A DNA stretch of 64,000 nucleotides, taken from Salvator merianae. Taxonomy: Eukaryota; Chordata; Lepidosauria; Squamata; Teiidae. The translations under genes were made by a program, and so were the position numbers. Every line of letters begins with the position of its first letter. The first letter of the stretch is position 1. Below are positions 11,126-23,300 of this stretch, piece by piece. Below the pieces are notes generated by a model. The model saw nothing but the letters and a program-made list of their open reading frames with translations. It had not been told where the DNA came from and searched no databases. Location of the stretch: contig QVOM02000073.1 in the NCBI GenBank assembly GCA_003586115.2, forward strand, positions 40,897,192 to 40,961,191, given 5' to 3'.

Positions 11126-13770
11126 AGACCCGGAACTATTTTTGGAACTATTTTTTTGGCAACAGTGCCATACTTGATGGACTCTGCTTGCTGTAGTAGC
11201 AGAATGAGGTGCTAGCTTCCCAGGGAAATGGCAGGTTAGGTTTTTAAAATAATCATTACTCAATGGCTGTCAAATTTTACTATAATTCATTAAAGATTAG
11301 CAGTGGAAGTAATGAGAATAAGGAAAACAATCAAGGAAGGTTAAAAAAAAAAGCCGCCTTTATGCCAGCAGTCAATTATCTCTTAGCAAGGTTGTTTTGT
11401 CTTTTTATGAAAAGCTAAAGGCTGTAGATCCTATGCTAAAGCATCCTGTGTTTTGAAACACAAGTTTGCTGACTGGAATATGAACTCAATCACACTTTAA
11501 CAAGTTAATCACCATACCACACTTTGCCAGCTGATACGAAACAAGAATCATACAATGCACTGCTGTCCTCTAGGGGTGATGTTATAATAGCCTTGAGATA
11601 GGGCTAGATACTGCTCAGGTTTTGTCCGAACATCCAGGAAAAAGGCTGTCTGAGGGGTGGAAGTTCTGCACTTGTGTGGTTTCCATCCATCACGGTTTAG
11701 CATTGGATCAGAAGTGCACCTGGAATTCAGCCATTTTTGGTCTGATGTGAATCTGCAATGTATGGAAAATATCCTTGGTAATTTGCCTCTACCTCTGCTG
11801 TTGCTCAACTCAGTGGCAGAGGAGTGCACTCTACGTCATTTATCTCATCCTGTCCCTACGGCAGTTCTAAGAGCTGATTTCACACCTCTGGGGTGGCCTG
11901 TAGGCAACTATCCAATCTGGTTTTTGGATAGCCTACTACTACAGATGTTCCATTGTGTTCAATAGAACTTATTCCCAAATTAGTCTTAAAAAATGTACTA
12001 CAGAAGCCTCATGGTGCTGAGGCTAAAGAAAAGCCAATATACAGGAATAAAGATTACTTTTAAAAATTCAAGCCACTTTTCTTCCCCTTTCTTCTCCTTT
12101 TCTACTCCTTTCTTCTGCATCACTGAATGTTATAATAGGAAAAAGTGATGCAGGCTAAAGCTAAGAGCAGTTCATCAGAAATGAAAGCCTGCCGGATACA
12201 TTGCATCTTTCACTAAGTGATAAGTACTGGCTGTGATAATCCAATCAAAGGATTAAGCACCTAAGGAAACAGAAGATGAACAGAGATATTGCTGAGAGCA
12301 GTCTGATAACAATAACTTGATTATTTTTTCAATGTAACTGTTGTTTACTGACAAAATAGAGCTATTTAACAGTCTGGCTTTACACAGTTATCCTAAGTTG
12401 GCACCAGGATATTTGCTTTTGATAAGTTTGTCCAAATGTGATCAGGAGTGATTGCGCACTTGTTGACCTCATTGTCTCTGTCTTAATTAAGTTACCTTTT
12501 TGACTGATTATGATTCTGGCTACATGATCTCTTTTGTGCTCCTGTTTGCCCACAGAAGTTTCGCACCTTTGGAACCTTGCCCCTCCATCGCCACCCCTTT
12601 TGCTTTACTCCCTCCTTTCTTGTCCCTCCTGAGCACTGAAGAAAAATTATAAATTTTCCACAGTTTTGCTAGTTCTCCAGGCAGTTGGTTTGCCTTCCAC
12701 TCACTGCCAAGATCCCTTGCCTCCATGCTACTGGAATCCTTCCTGCTGAAATCACTCCTGTCACCGGCACTTTACAGTCTTGCTGTTTGGCAACATTCCT
12801 TCCAACAACTAGTCTTGCCACCCAGCAACGACTGTCTTTTTTCCACTACTAAAATTGCTGCTTTGGGACCAAGTGAAGGCACTTCACCTCCTTCTTCCAG
12901 GGAAGAAATATGATTGTGGGAATCTCCATTTCTGTCCTTCCTATTCCTGTTACTATTCATTTACCTGTTTGTGTAAGTGTCCTTCTGCTGGAAAGCAGAG
13001 GCACTTTGAAAGGGTACCTGCTTTTCCTTGCATTGCTTTAGCTCTGCCATAGGGCAGTGATCTGAGAGTGAGATCTGTCTATCTGTCTCTCTCTACTTTT
13101 TCCTCCTTACAACTTTGTGAAGTTTTGGAACCAGGGTGAGCATTCTTTGCTTAACCCTTGTTTGCTATTTTTGTAGTTGAGATTGGTGCTTTGATTAGAG
13201 TTTATGCTAAGTGGGGAGGAGGGCTGATGTTGTTTGATCTTCAGAGAAGGATCCAAAGTTCAGTTAAGATCAATGCTGAAGCAAAGCATATGAATTACAG
13301 GTTGGGCTGAGGGTTTTTCTTTGTCAGAAGGTAAAAGATTTGGAACCCTTGTTCAGTCAAAATATTGCTTAGAGTAAAACTCAATCTCACATATTACTGG
13401 ACTCTAACAGCCTCATAAGACTCACTCAACCAGAGACAATCCTATTAGCACCTTGTAACTGAATAACATACTTTTGGTTGCCACTAATTGGAACTCGCTG
13501 ATGGCTTTCTTTTGCTGTATCTCTTTGCCTACAAGCTGCTGACTCGCCATTTTGTCTGCTTTTTTTCTTCTTTTGAATAAAGACTGTTAAGTTTTTGGAA
13601 CTGTCAGTATATTGAGCTCTGCTTCCAATTTCCCCATTCCTAATGAATCCATGCCAGATTAGTTTTATTTTCCATTAAACCTACTCTTTCACACTAAAGG
13701 TCCAATTTAGTGAACTGGAAGCTAGATTCCCCAAACCAGTTAAACCAGTTCATCCATTATCAACATGAGA
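11126..13770. other. No gene seen
   Basis: Several short open frames have no domain or splice context. A plus-strand AATAAA lies in 'gaataaagactgtt' at about 13575, preceded by a pyrimidine-rich stretch, which could be part of an old LTR; I cannot identify it. Confidence 0.4.
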
Positions 13771-13774
13771 TTAT

Positions 13775-14445
13775 GAGATGCCCTACTTGTAGTTCTGTCA
13801 TTCTCAGAGGTTTGAGGAGTGGCAAAGCATGAGGGTGTGATCAGACAAGGCTTTTTTAAGTCATCCCTTCCCCGGATTCATAAAAAATATACCTTACAAA
13901 CAGTTGTCTAAATATGGGCTGAGAACCTACCTTATTTTGTCACACTGCAGTCTACATTTGCCTCCAGGTCAGGCAACACCTACCCTGACTATGGGTGCTA
14001 CTTATTGATTGGTCACTCAGTGGAAAAGTCTCATCTCTTTATGTAGTTTCCTCCGCCCTGCCCAATCCAGCTTTAAGAAAGAGACACCTTCTGAGCTCTG
14101 AAATCCTGAATGATGAAGATGTGAACTTTTTGAGGCTTTGCAGACTCAAATTTGCCCAGAGAGTGTCTCTTTAAGCATTTGTCTCCCAACTGAGATATCC
14201 CAGTTGCCAACATTATATAGTTTTTAGTATCTTGTTAGAACATGTTAACCCAAGTCTTTGATGCTTTGATTCATTAGTTCCCTCCTAAAGGTGTCCTGCC
14301 AGGGTTATATTTTAATTATATTTTATATGGCTTTATTACTTTTATTGATTTCTTATATTAAAATATTTTTATTGAATATGATGACCCACTCCCCCCAAGA
14401 CTTTCAGGTGAAGGGCTGGATATGAATTTGCAGAAATAAACAATT
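13775..14445 (+). repeat. L2 LINE 3' end, interrupted
   Basis: About 13775-13835 and 14205-14445 match L2 3' sequence; the end reads 'gatgacccactc...gacttt.aggtgaagggctggatatgaat' and runs into an A-rich tail, as other L2 3' ends do in this window. The middle (about 13836-14204) starts 'ggtgtgatcagac', like the left end of the 9376 MITE, and is probably an insertion whose right end I could not place. Confidence 0.55.
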
Positions 14446-15470
14446 AAAAATGATTAGCAAAATTGAAAAATATAAGTTCTTGTGTCTGCTCAGACATGTA
14501 CATTTTAATTACTACATTTCCACTATCAGTCTCTAATATAGAAAGAAGATTCTTGGGCTATGATCTACTTCTGGGATTCTCATAGTCATAAGGCTAGTTA
14601 CTTTAAAAACAGGCTTCCAGGGTACTTATCTAAACTCTACAAAGTTTACGTATTATAAAAATACTTATGAAAACTTTTTTTAAAACAAAATTCTTGCAGT
14701 AACTGAAGTTCTTGGAAATGTCTGGTGCCCTCTAATGGCTATAATATAGTATGGCACAGAAGCATCAGCTATCTGCTACTAGGAATATCCAGTCATGCTT
14801 CCTTATATGTTTTCAGTTGTGCTTAGTCAGAAAGTTGCAGCATCATTCTTTGTGCATTTCTTCCAGATGTTCACTTAAGCACATTTTCATGCAAAGTAGT
14901 ATAAGGCAAAGTGGGAACGTCTTTTTGCCCCAGTAACCGCTGTCACACTCATCTTTGTGAGAATGCCTTTTGCAAGTTGGAGAGAGAGAGTGATTCTGCA
15001 CATGTTTTTGTGTAATTTGTAGTACTTCTGAATTGTGTGTCAAAAGCAAGAAGGAGTTCTTCCTACTGTTTAGATGGATAGCAATGCACTCATGGGAGAT
15101 CTTTCCTGGAGTATCTGAAATGTGCTGCAAGTCAAATCCATGGCAGTTCAGAGCTGTTGCATGGTATTCCATGGGAGATTTTGGCCAGGATGACTGTGTT
15201 AAGGCCCTTTGAATCCATGTAGCTTTTCCTCCATTAATTTGAACTCAGAAGTCAGAAAGCCAGTTCTCCAATTCCCCATTACTTAAAGTTGAGTCAATAG
15301 AGCTTTTAGCTATATTTCTCCTAGGTCCCAGTTTTATTGAAAGACAATTGTGCCTTATACACTATTTCTCTATACACAGTTTCATTGTACATGGTGTGCT
15401 ATAGGAACCAAATTACAGCATATAAGGAGCAACAATGGTATGTAATGTTTATATGCACAGATAACCAAAA
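14446..15470. other. No gene seen
   Basis: A minus-strand open frame at 14843-15172 (109 codons) has His/Cys residues scattered as in a decayed zinc-finger or other ORF, but spacing is irregular and no family is recognised. Confidence 0.35.
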
Positions 15471-15473
15471 TAT

Positions 15474-15560
15474 AGTCCTCCAGATGTTTTCGGAACTACA
15501 GCTCCAATCATTCCCCTCTATTGACCAGATTGGCAGAAACCCACTGAGGTTCAGCAACCT
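15474..15560. repeat. Half of a palindromic 'actacaactcc'-type repeat
   Basis: The text 'cctccagatgttttcggaactacagctccaatcattcccc' (split here for length) is one arm of a common palindromic reptile repeat; the opposite arm is not clear. A related palindrome is at 26735-26940. Confidence 0.4.
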
Positions 15561-16830
15561 CTGATGGGTCATAATTTGGCCAATCTTGATCTGTTGTATC
15601 AATCATTACACTGACAACTGGTTGTAGTAGTACTGGTCTTTCGTACTGCAGTTCTACCACAAATGATTCTACTCTGGAGAATTCAGCTACTCAATGAGAT
15701 GCACTGATTAGGTGAATTATGCACTTCTAAATTCCATTAAGCAGATATCCTCCAGATATTCTTGTACTCTTAACCTTTATGAGTCCTAGGTAACAGGGAA
15801 GGTGAGAATTGGTGTCAAAAAGATATCGCATGAACACAGGTGGGGGGGGGCAAGCAAGCAGCTGGGAGAAAGAGTCAGCTAAAGGACAAGCCAGCAGGAC
15901 AAGCTGCTAGCTCAGAGTAGACCTCATTATTAACAGATATGTGTGCAGCTGCACATCATGAAGGAAATTTTGGCAACAGACGATTCAGATGCTAGGTAAT
16001 TTCTGAATTCTTGCCAAACAAGAAAATCCATCCATTTTTTTTTAAAAGTTTAAATTCTTTGGTGTTCCCATTTATCTTTGGTGTTTTAATAACGTATGAT
16101 TTTAGAACAAAAAATAGCAGAAAGCCAATTTTAACTTCTAATGTTTATGTTGGATTCTTACAATTAGTAACATATATAGCACTTGTAATTGGCATATTCT
16201 AATTCATCTTCAAAGAGCTATGGACATTGCTATTTAAAGATTATAGCTGGCTCTGCTTTCCTTCGTGGAGGCTCAGGATCTCTGGTCATAACTTTCTACC
16301 CCTCATCCCCCTCCCCCCCCCCAAACTCAGCTCATTGTTTTGATATGTCATGTGGCCTGTTTCATCATGTCTGCCTGTTTTCATTATTTCGTTCTGAGGT
16401 CCAGCATATCCTGGAACAGGAAAGAATCTGATTACTGATGGCAAGGTAGGAATCTCACAAAATCTTGCTAGACTGAAGGCAGAGTCAAGCCTGGATTGGA
16501 TATGGGACTGAGAAACTATGGAGGGGGCTGCAGGGTAAAAACTGGAGAAAAGAAGTTTCTCACTTTCCACCTTATCCCCTGAGAGAGAGGATTTTCATCA
16601 TGAGGACACACAGAGAAAAGGAACTTGTATTACATTCTGGCCAGCTAGCTATTTATGGGTCCTGTAAAGTAACTATTCAGAGACCGTCTAGCCAGAACGT
16701 GTACGGATATTTGGCTTAGATGCCAAATATCTGCTGAAGTAAACTTATGGGAGGAAAACTGGTATGATTTCTGATAATTGGAATGCTGCCTCAAGTAAGA
16801 TTTAGAGTTATCACTATCAGTTGCCATTAG
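15561..16830. other. No gene seen
   Basis: No exon or named repeat supported. Contains homopolymer runs (G near 15842-15849, C near 16313-16322). Confidence 0.4.
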
Positions 16831-17276
16831 AGGGCCTTTTCACACTGACAAGCTTAGAATCATATAATTATAACATTCTAAGCTGATCATGACACCGCAG
16901 TGCCGTGGCCATTCACACTGCAAGTGCTAGAATGACCCTGCACCAGACCTCCAGCACTCATATTGTGAATGCATGCCTGATCACCATGACAGTGGCTGCA
17001 GAAATGTCAGGCCATTACCATTGGCAAACAGGATGCAGCGCACTACTGCATAGCCACAGCTGTGCTGTGACCTTGCAGTGTTCACATCTGGAAGAATGCG
17101 TGAATGCTGCTGACTGGGAGCAATCCAGCTGCTCCTGGTCAAGCTGTGGACAGCATTTTAGCTGTCCACAGCTAGTAGCATCTGGGAGCAGCTGCAGATG
17201 CTTCCAGATATGGAGGAGTGCAGACGCAATTCACTAGTGAGCATCCAGAGGCTAACAGGTGAGTGTGAACAGGCCT
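16831..17276. mobile_element. MITE with AGGGCCTTTTCACACT termini, copy 1
   Basis: The left end AGGGCCTTTTCACACTGAC and the right end, read inward as CAGGCCTGTTCACACTCAC, are inverted repeats. The roughly 445-bp body has no coding capacity and contains 'ataacattcta', also present in the related element at 50215. Termini and length suggest a hAT-like non-autonomous element; no clear target duplication was seen. Confidence 0.6.
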
Positions 17277-17283
17277 GAAGACG

Positions 17284-17346
17284 TCTGTTTGCTACAATCA
17301 AACTTCTGTTTGCTACAATCAAACTTCTGTTTGCTACAATCAAACT
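17284..17346 (+). repeat. Three exact 21-bp tandem units
   Basis: The unit TCTGTTTGCTACAATCAAACT is repeated three times without a mismatch. Each unit contains the short inverted repeat GTTTG..CAAAC. It lies 8 bp after the MITE at 16831-17276. Confidence 0.95.
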
Positions 17347-18017
17347 ATATTTTTGTTAGGTCTTTTTTACTGTTAAATATTTGTTTCTTGGGTTAGAGAG
17401 ATATGCTTCTATGCTTAGTCACACATTTTTGGAGACTGGACCATAGGTATGTGTTTACCTTTTTTATGGACATTTTTGAAGGAATTTGATTTATTTATTC
17501 AGGGAAGGGGGAAGGATTCGGTTTTGACACCTTTGCTTGATATATGGTTCTAGAGGAGGGAGTTATTTCCTCGCTACAAAGCCTTGATGGCAGCAACATG
17601 AAGTTGAACTGCTGTTAGTCACTGACCGCTTATGCTAACCAAGAGAGGGGAAGCAACCTTCAGGCCATTACATAGCTTCTACATATCTTGCTGCTGCCAC
17701 AAGATACTAATTTTTGGGTGGGCTTTTTGTCCAGTTCCTAGTAATCCTTCTCTATCCTGAACAAATGTTTGGTGGAGAAGTAATAGGGCTTTAAGAAACA
17801 TTAATACTTTAATACAGTTAAAATATTGACTGTATAGCAAAAGGAGAAGTATAGCATCAAAAAGTTTATTCATTAAAATCATATGCCTTATCACTGGCTT
17901 TAATTTGCAGGTCTACATAGATTCGTTGCCTAAGCAGCTTCTAAAGTAGTAATCTTTCTCTCGATTAACTCCCTCAATCTCTCCTGAAAAACTTCAATGG
18001 ACAGAAAAGAACCTTTG
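17347..18017. other. No gene seen
   Basis: No exon or named repeat supported. Confidence 0.4.
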
Positions 18018-19235
18018 TGGCCGCGTTCCGACACGGCATTTAATCAGTTTACAGGCCGTCTTCAGTTCCCGCTGTCCCGACATGATCTTGCCGTTCCGTA
18101 GTTTTTCTGGACTATATCGGCGAAATCCGGACTACTTTGTATTCGGATTTAATGAAGTCTCAAGCCGTTCCAGATTGTTAGTGCGCTTTACTTTGCGAAG
18201 TGGGAACGGGGAAAGAGACGATTTGGGAGGGATCGTACATTTTGGGGGGCGTGCAGAGGGAGGGATCCCCATTTTGTGCCGTCCAATGACAGACTTTGTG
18301 GGTGGGCAGGAAGCGCAGTAGTTTCCTCTGCCTCCATTATCCCCCCTTCTGTTGCTGCCAGGAGAAAAGAAAACCATCCTCCTTTTTTTACTTTGCTAAG
18401 CTGTGGTCCTTTCTCTTTCTTTATCCCCCATTCGACACTGCCAGGAAGAAATTAAAGCCTTCCTCCACTTCCGTCTGCTCTTTAAACCAAAAAATAAACT
18501 GCACCTGTTTGGGGTTGCAGTCCTCTTGCCCCAACAAAGAAACCACTCAAGATGAGTTTTGCTGTCAGCAGCACACAGCTACACAGCGGAGACACATGCT
18601 GATGCGGATGTCTCGGGGGAAGATGAGGAAGAGTCCATTTGCTGGTGATGAACAGCACTGTCAAGATAGTAGAGCCCCCCCCCCACGTTCCCTCCCCAAT
18701 TTTTCCCTTTGTTACGGACCTCTCCCTGCTTTTGTGCTACTTCTAAATTGCGCAATTGCGCAAACGTGCACTTGCAAGGGAGCAGAAATCGCCATCAGCC
18801 CTTTAAAAAGCCCTTTAAAAAGCTTGCAGAACATAGTTTTAAAGTTCTGCTTGTGTAGATAGAGGCTGTAGTGGGGAGAAGGAGCAAATGGCGAATGACT
18901 AGTAACGCTGCCAAGTGAATCCATGTTCTGAGGCAGCAGCGGGGACATACGGAGAGCGGAGCTTGACTTTCCCGCCCCTGTGACGTCAAGATTTGAACAT
19001 TGGGACTGCAGCCAATCACTGACTGCACGGGGAGGGGAATTTGGCAAGGGGTGGAGGCAGAAAAGGTACTGTTTCTCCGTGCCAAGCACAGGGAATATCA
19101 GTGTGGGAACGAGCAGGTATGAATTGAGTCCGTGTTAAACTGTAACTGTGGGAACGACCAGAAGACAAATTCAGTCCTTGTACTTTTCCGATACTTTTCC
19201 GATACGGATTAAATTTACGCTGTCAGAACGTGGCC
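18018..19235. mobile_element. 1.2-kb terminal-inverted-repeat DNA element
   Basis: The left end (ggccgcgttccgacacggc..atttaat) and the right end read inward (ggccacgttctgacagcg..atttaat) are imperfect inverted repeats. The interior is GC-rich compared with its surroundings, contains repeated 'gtgggaacg' motifs and a doubled 'ccctttaaaaag', and encodes no transposase I can recognise. It also holds a palindromic CRE (TGACGTCA, 18981-18988), a GC box (CCCGCCC, 18971) and CCAAT (about 19012). The 188-codon open frame inside has no domain. Superfamily unresolved. Confidence 0.55.
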
Positions 19236-20193
19236 TGTGTTTCTTTCTTCATCTGATTCCCCTCAAGAAAGCTTTTAGCTGTCTCTGTTTTCACGGTTTC
19301 TTACCCTTAAATATTCCCCTGGAAATATCTCTCCCAGATATTTATCTGCCTATTGCTATTCAGCTTTCTCAAATTCCAAATGCTGTCCTGCCCTTCTTAG
19401 CTAGTTCCTAACTCATGTTAACCTCCCCTTCTGGTTAAAACTCCCCTCTACTTATACTTTCCTCCTGGCCCGTATCTGAAGCAGGCAACAATCCCACAGC
19501 AGCAATTTATACAGTGAACCAAACTGTTTTAGAGCAGTCAAGGTTTTTTTTCTCCATGGTATTTGATACCAAGTCACTGAAATTTTCATTTATTTATATT
19601 TGTACTTCTCCCTCTTACATTTGGCATTTTCACAAAATACTTTTTTTAAAGAAGTTAATCGATAGTTGATAGCAGCAACAAGCACCCCCTTCTTTAACCC
19701 ACATGTCTCTCCAGACTACCAGTGTAATTACCCCCAATAAATGTTAAGACAGTATAAAATAATCATCATTTTCCTCTGTAGTCAAATCCAAAAGCGGGAT
19801 ACAACATCATTTATCCAAATGACCCAATAAGTTTACTAAAACACTTTTCAGATAAAAAAACATATTTAATGGAGGTTTCCTGATAATTGCAAAACACTAC
19901 GAAGTTCTATTAGAGCCGTTTTGCTGCTGCATTCATTTATTACATAACTTTATTCATGTGCTTAAATTATTTCTGAAAACTGTTAAGACACTGAAGAAAT
20001 TCTTACTTTCCTTTTACTCCAACTTTGCTGATTATAACACTTTAAAACCCACCTTTTCAATTCTAACATTTTAACAGCAAACCAGTAAGAGATCAAGATG
20101 ACTACTTCTTAAGTTATCAACAACATATGTAACCTTTCTTCTTTCTCCATTTGCAGTTTGACTTGTCCTGAGCACTACATTTTTGGCAAATGA
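19236..20193. other. 3' flank of gene 1
   Basis: This lies downstream of the gene 1 stop on the minus strand. Minus-strand AATAAA hexamers occur at 19949-19954 and 19936-19941, about 240-260 bp after the stop, and are the most plausible polyadenylation signals. No repeat or further exon was supported. Confidence 0.45.
19936..19954 (-). terminator. Candidate polyadenylation signals of gene 1
   Basis: Two AATAAA hexamers on the minus strand (19949-19954 and 19936-19941) sit about 240-260 bp after the stop at 20194-20196. Placement fits a short 3' UTR. No cleavage site can be shown. Confidence 0.35.
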
Positions 20194-20381
20194 CTAAAGT
20201 GGTTGTGGTTGTGGTAGTTGCTGTGGTTGTGGTTGTGGTTCCACTTCATTTGCCTTCTCTGCAATGGAGAGCCCATATTTACACGTAAAAATTATAGCCA
20301 CTATCAAAATAGCAGTGGTAACGAAGAGTGATATGAAGACTGGCACCCACCACTTATCTGGATCATCAACTGGTACAGATG
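20194..20381 (-). CDS. Gene 1 exon 7: transmembrane helix and Pro-Gln tail
   Basis: Acceptor TTTTTGCAG|CATCTG at 20382, entered in phase 1. Residues: a short acidic stalk (SVPVDDPDK), a helix starting WWVPVFISLF and ending IIFTC, a basic-flanked start of the cytosolic tail (KYGLSIAEKANE) and a terminal VEPQPQPQQLPQPQPL before TAG (20194-20196). The tail is encoded by an imperfect tandem repeat of CCACAA units, read as TTGTGG on the plus strand at about 20200-20240. No tyrosine-based immune motif is present apart from KYGLS. Confidence 0.75.
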
Positions 20382-23300
20382 CTGCAAAAACATACAAGAA
20401 GAAAAGGTACCAAACTCACAATAAGTGGTAGAATATGACCTGAAACCCTCCAGTTAACTCCAGTAGCAAAGTTAACTCAGAGCTAATATATCCAGGATGC
20501 CAACAATCTGTTAACATTTAGTAATGTGCCACTCAGGGAAGACACTGAATTAATACTTAACGCTACTTTTCTTTTAATCAAAAAATCAAGTAGAATGGAT
20601 ATTTATTACACTTCCTGTCTTAATTGAGTTAAGAATGCATACCACTGTCAGAAGATCTAAGCCATGAAAACAACAACAACATAGAAATAGTTACCATAAT
20701 GATGTATTTTCCCCATTTTGTTTCCATAATTAGTGGTGGGCGGTGCCCATTGTGGATGAAGGGGTTGAGAGAAAGGCAGCTAAAAAATGTGGTAGCAAGG
20801 ATCAGAATATAGGGCTACTAATATTGCAGTGAGGCATTGTTAAAGCTATAGTTCTATTCACAAACAAGAAAATTGATTTCGCTAAATTTAGTGGATTATG
20901 TACACACTAATCAATTAGGATTTGAAATGGGGTTTGAAGGAGAAAGTGAGAGTAAATTTAAGCTCTGATATGCTAGGTGTGGTTTACCACTGTTTACAAC
21001 CCAGTTTAGCCTTATTGATGAATACTGGACTATAGTTTACAAAAGCTAACACCATAATAAATTTTTCAGAATTTATTGCTACAAGATTGTTGAGTTTTTG
21101 CTGCAAAAGACTGACAGAACTATAGAACCGTGGACTCACTGCAAGGTTGTTCAGAATTAAAGGTCTTGTTAAAAACAAACTGAATGTGAGGATGAAGTAG
21201 TTTTCAGATGCCTTTCCACATTTACTGGTATCCTGATGCAGTATTAGGCTTAGACCCCTTCTGGGCCTCTCTCTTCAGCACTCCGAGTGGAACAGACGGG
21301 CCCCTCCCCTGCTAAACCATGTTATCTGCATTAGACAGAGAGTTTACCGGACTAGGTGACCTAAAATGGCTGCCTAGTCCAGTCTACTGTGATCTATTTA
21401 TGGGTAAACTGGTCCAGGGAGGCACTGGGAAGGGCACACACCTCCATGGGCTGGTTTAGCAGGAGGACCCAATTCAGCAGTACACAAAATTCCGTTGATG
21501 AAATAGGTCCCCCAGGAGCTCCAAGGCTAGGAATTTTATTTCCTAGCCATTGAAGAATATGGAGGCTGATTACAAGATTGCATGATCTTTGGGTAGGCTT
21601 GTTCTGGGACAATAGGAGTGGTCCAGCTGCTGGTAAGTGGGGACAGGTCCCTAGTTTCTAAACCTTTCACCCACAGAGCCATCAAGCTTTACTCCCAAAC
21701 TGTCACAACATTTTAAAATAAAGGGCAGTATAGAAATGCTTTAAATATTAATGTATGTATGTTTTTAAATTTATTCTATCCTGCCCTTCACACAATAGTC
21801 CCAGGGCATGTTACAGCATATGACCAAAATGCAAAACACTAAAACATTTGAAATATAACCCTCCCACCCTAGCAGGACTACATTCAGAAGAAGTTATGCA
21901 TCAAAGGCCTCAGTGCCAGTTATACCTTTATGGGGAGATTATTCCTAAGTCAAGAGGGCAAACCACAGAGAAGGCCCTCTTGCACCTCTGAGAGTGGTGA
22001 AACTACAAGAAGGCCCTTGCTTTGTGATCTTAAAGAACAAGGATGACTATGTGGGAGAAGGCACCATTTCAAGATATTTGGGGCCCAAGTCATTTAGAGC
22101 TTTATATTTCAATATCAACACCTTGAACTGGGCTCGGCAGCAAACTGGAAACTAGTGCAGTTCCTGCAAGACTGGTGTGATGTGCATCCAGCCAGAAACT
22201 CCCATCACCAGTTGTGATGCTGCATTTTGCACTAGTTCCAGCTCCCAGACCATCTTCTATGGTAGTCCATGTAGAGTGCATTCCAGTAGTCTAGTCTGGA
22301 AGTTACCAAAACATGGATCACTGTGGCCAGGTTGTTCCTGTCTAGGAAAAGACCTAATCTGGAGACAGAGGAAAGCAACATTAATGTATCCAGAAGGACC
22401 CCCAAATCACACACCTTTTCTTTCTGGGGCAAAACAATCCCATTGAGAATTTGGTGCTGTCTAACTTTCTGGACTTGAGACCCTGTAACAAATAATACCT
22501 CCACCATAACTGAGTTTAGTTTTAATTTACTGGTTCACATCCAGGCCATTAATGCCTCTAAACAGCAATTAACACCTCAACTGCCTCAACTGATTCAGAA
22601 GGAACAGAGAGACAGAATTAGGTGTCATCAGCATACTGGTGGCATCTCATTCCAGATCTCCTGCTGACCTCTCTCAGTGGCTTCATATAAATGTTAAACA
22701 GGATAGGGGGCAGAACTGATCCCTAAGGAACTCTACAAGAGAGCTCCCCAGGGGCTGAACAAAAATTTCCTATTGGACTACTTTTAGGAGTCTATTTTGA
22801 AAACAGGAAGAAAACCATAACAGAACAGTGCCCCCAGTTCTGAATCCCTAAAATCACTCCAGTAGGTTATCATGGGCAATGTATCAAAAGCCACTGAGAG
22901 ATTAGGGGGAATCAATAGGGTTATACTGCCTCTGTCTCTTTCCTGATAGAGGCCATCCACCAGGGCAACCAAGGCAGTCTCAGTACCATACACTTGCCTG
23001 AAGGCAGACTGAAATGAGTCAAGATAATCTATCTCGTGCAAGCATGTCTGCATCTGGGTAGCCACCTCTATCTCTAGTACCTTACCAAAAAAAGGGATAT
23101 TTGTACCTGGGTGATAGCATTTTAACACCAGAGAGGACATCTTAAGGAGGAGGTATACCGCAGCTTCCTTAAGTGCTGCTGGTACCTCCCCCTCCCGCAA
23201 TAAGGCATTTATAAACAGCTTGGATCCAGCCAACCATACATTCTCAGCTGCCTTTAATTAGCCACAATGGACAAGGATTAAGGAGACAAATAGTTGGTTA

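Noticed and set aside
14843..15172. 109-codon frame with scattered His and Cys
   Set aside because: Cys/His spacing does not form a zinc-finger repeat, and no start or splice context was found.
17284..17346. Possible CRISPR array
   Set aside because: Units are contiguous with no spacers, and the window is vertebrate DNA.
18296..18862. 188-codon open frame
   Set aside because: It lies inside the TIR element, is low in complexity, has no domain and no splice context.
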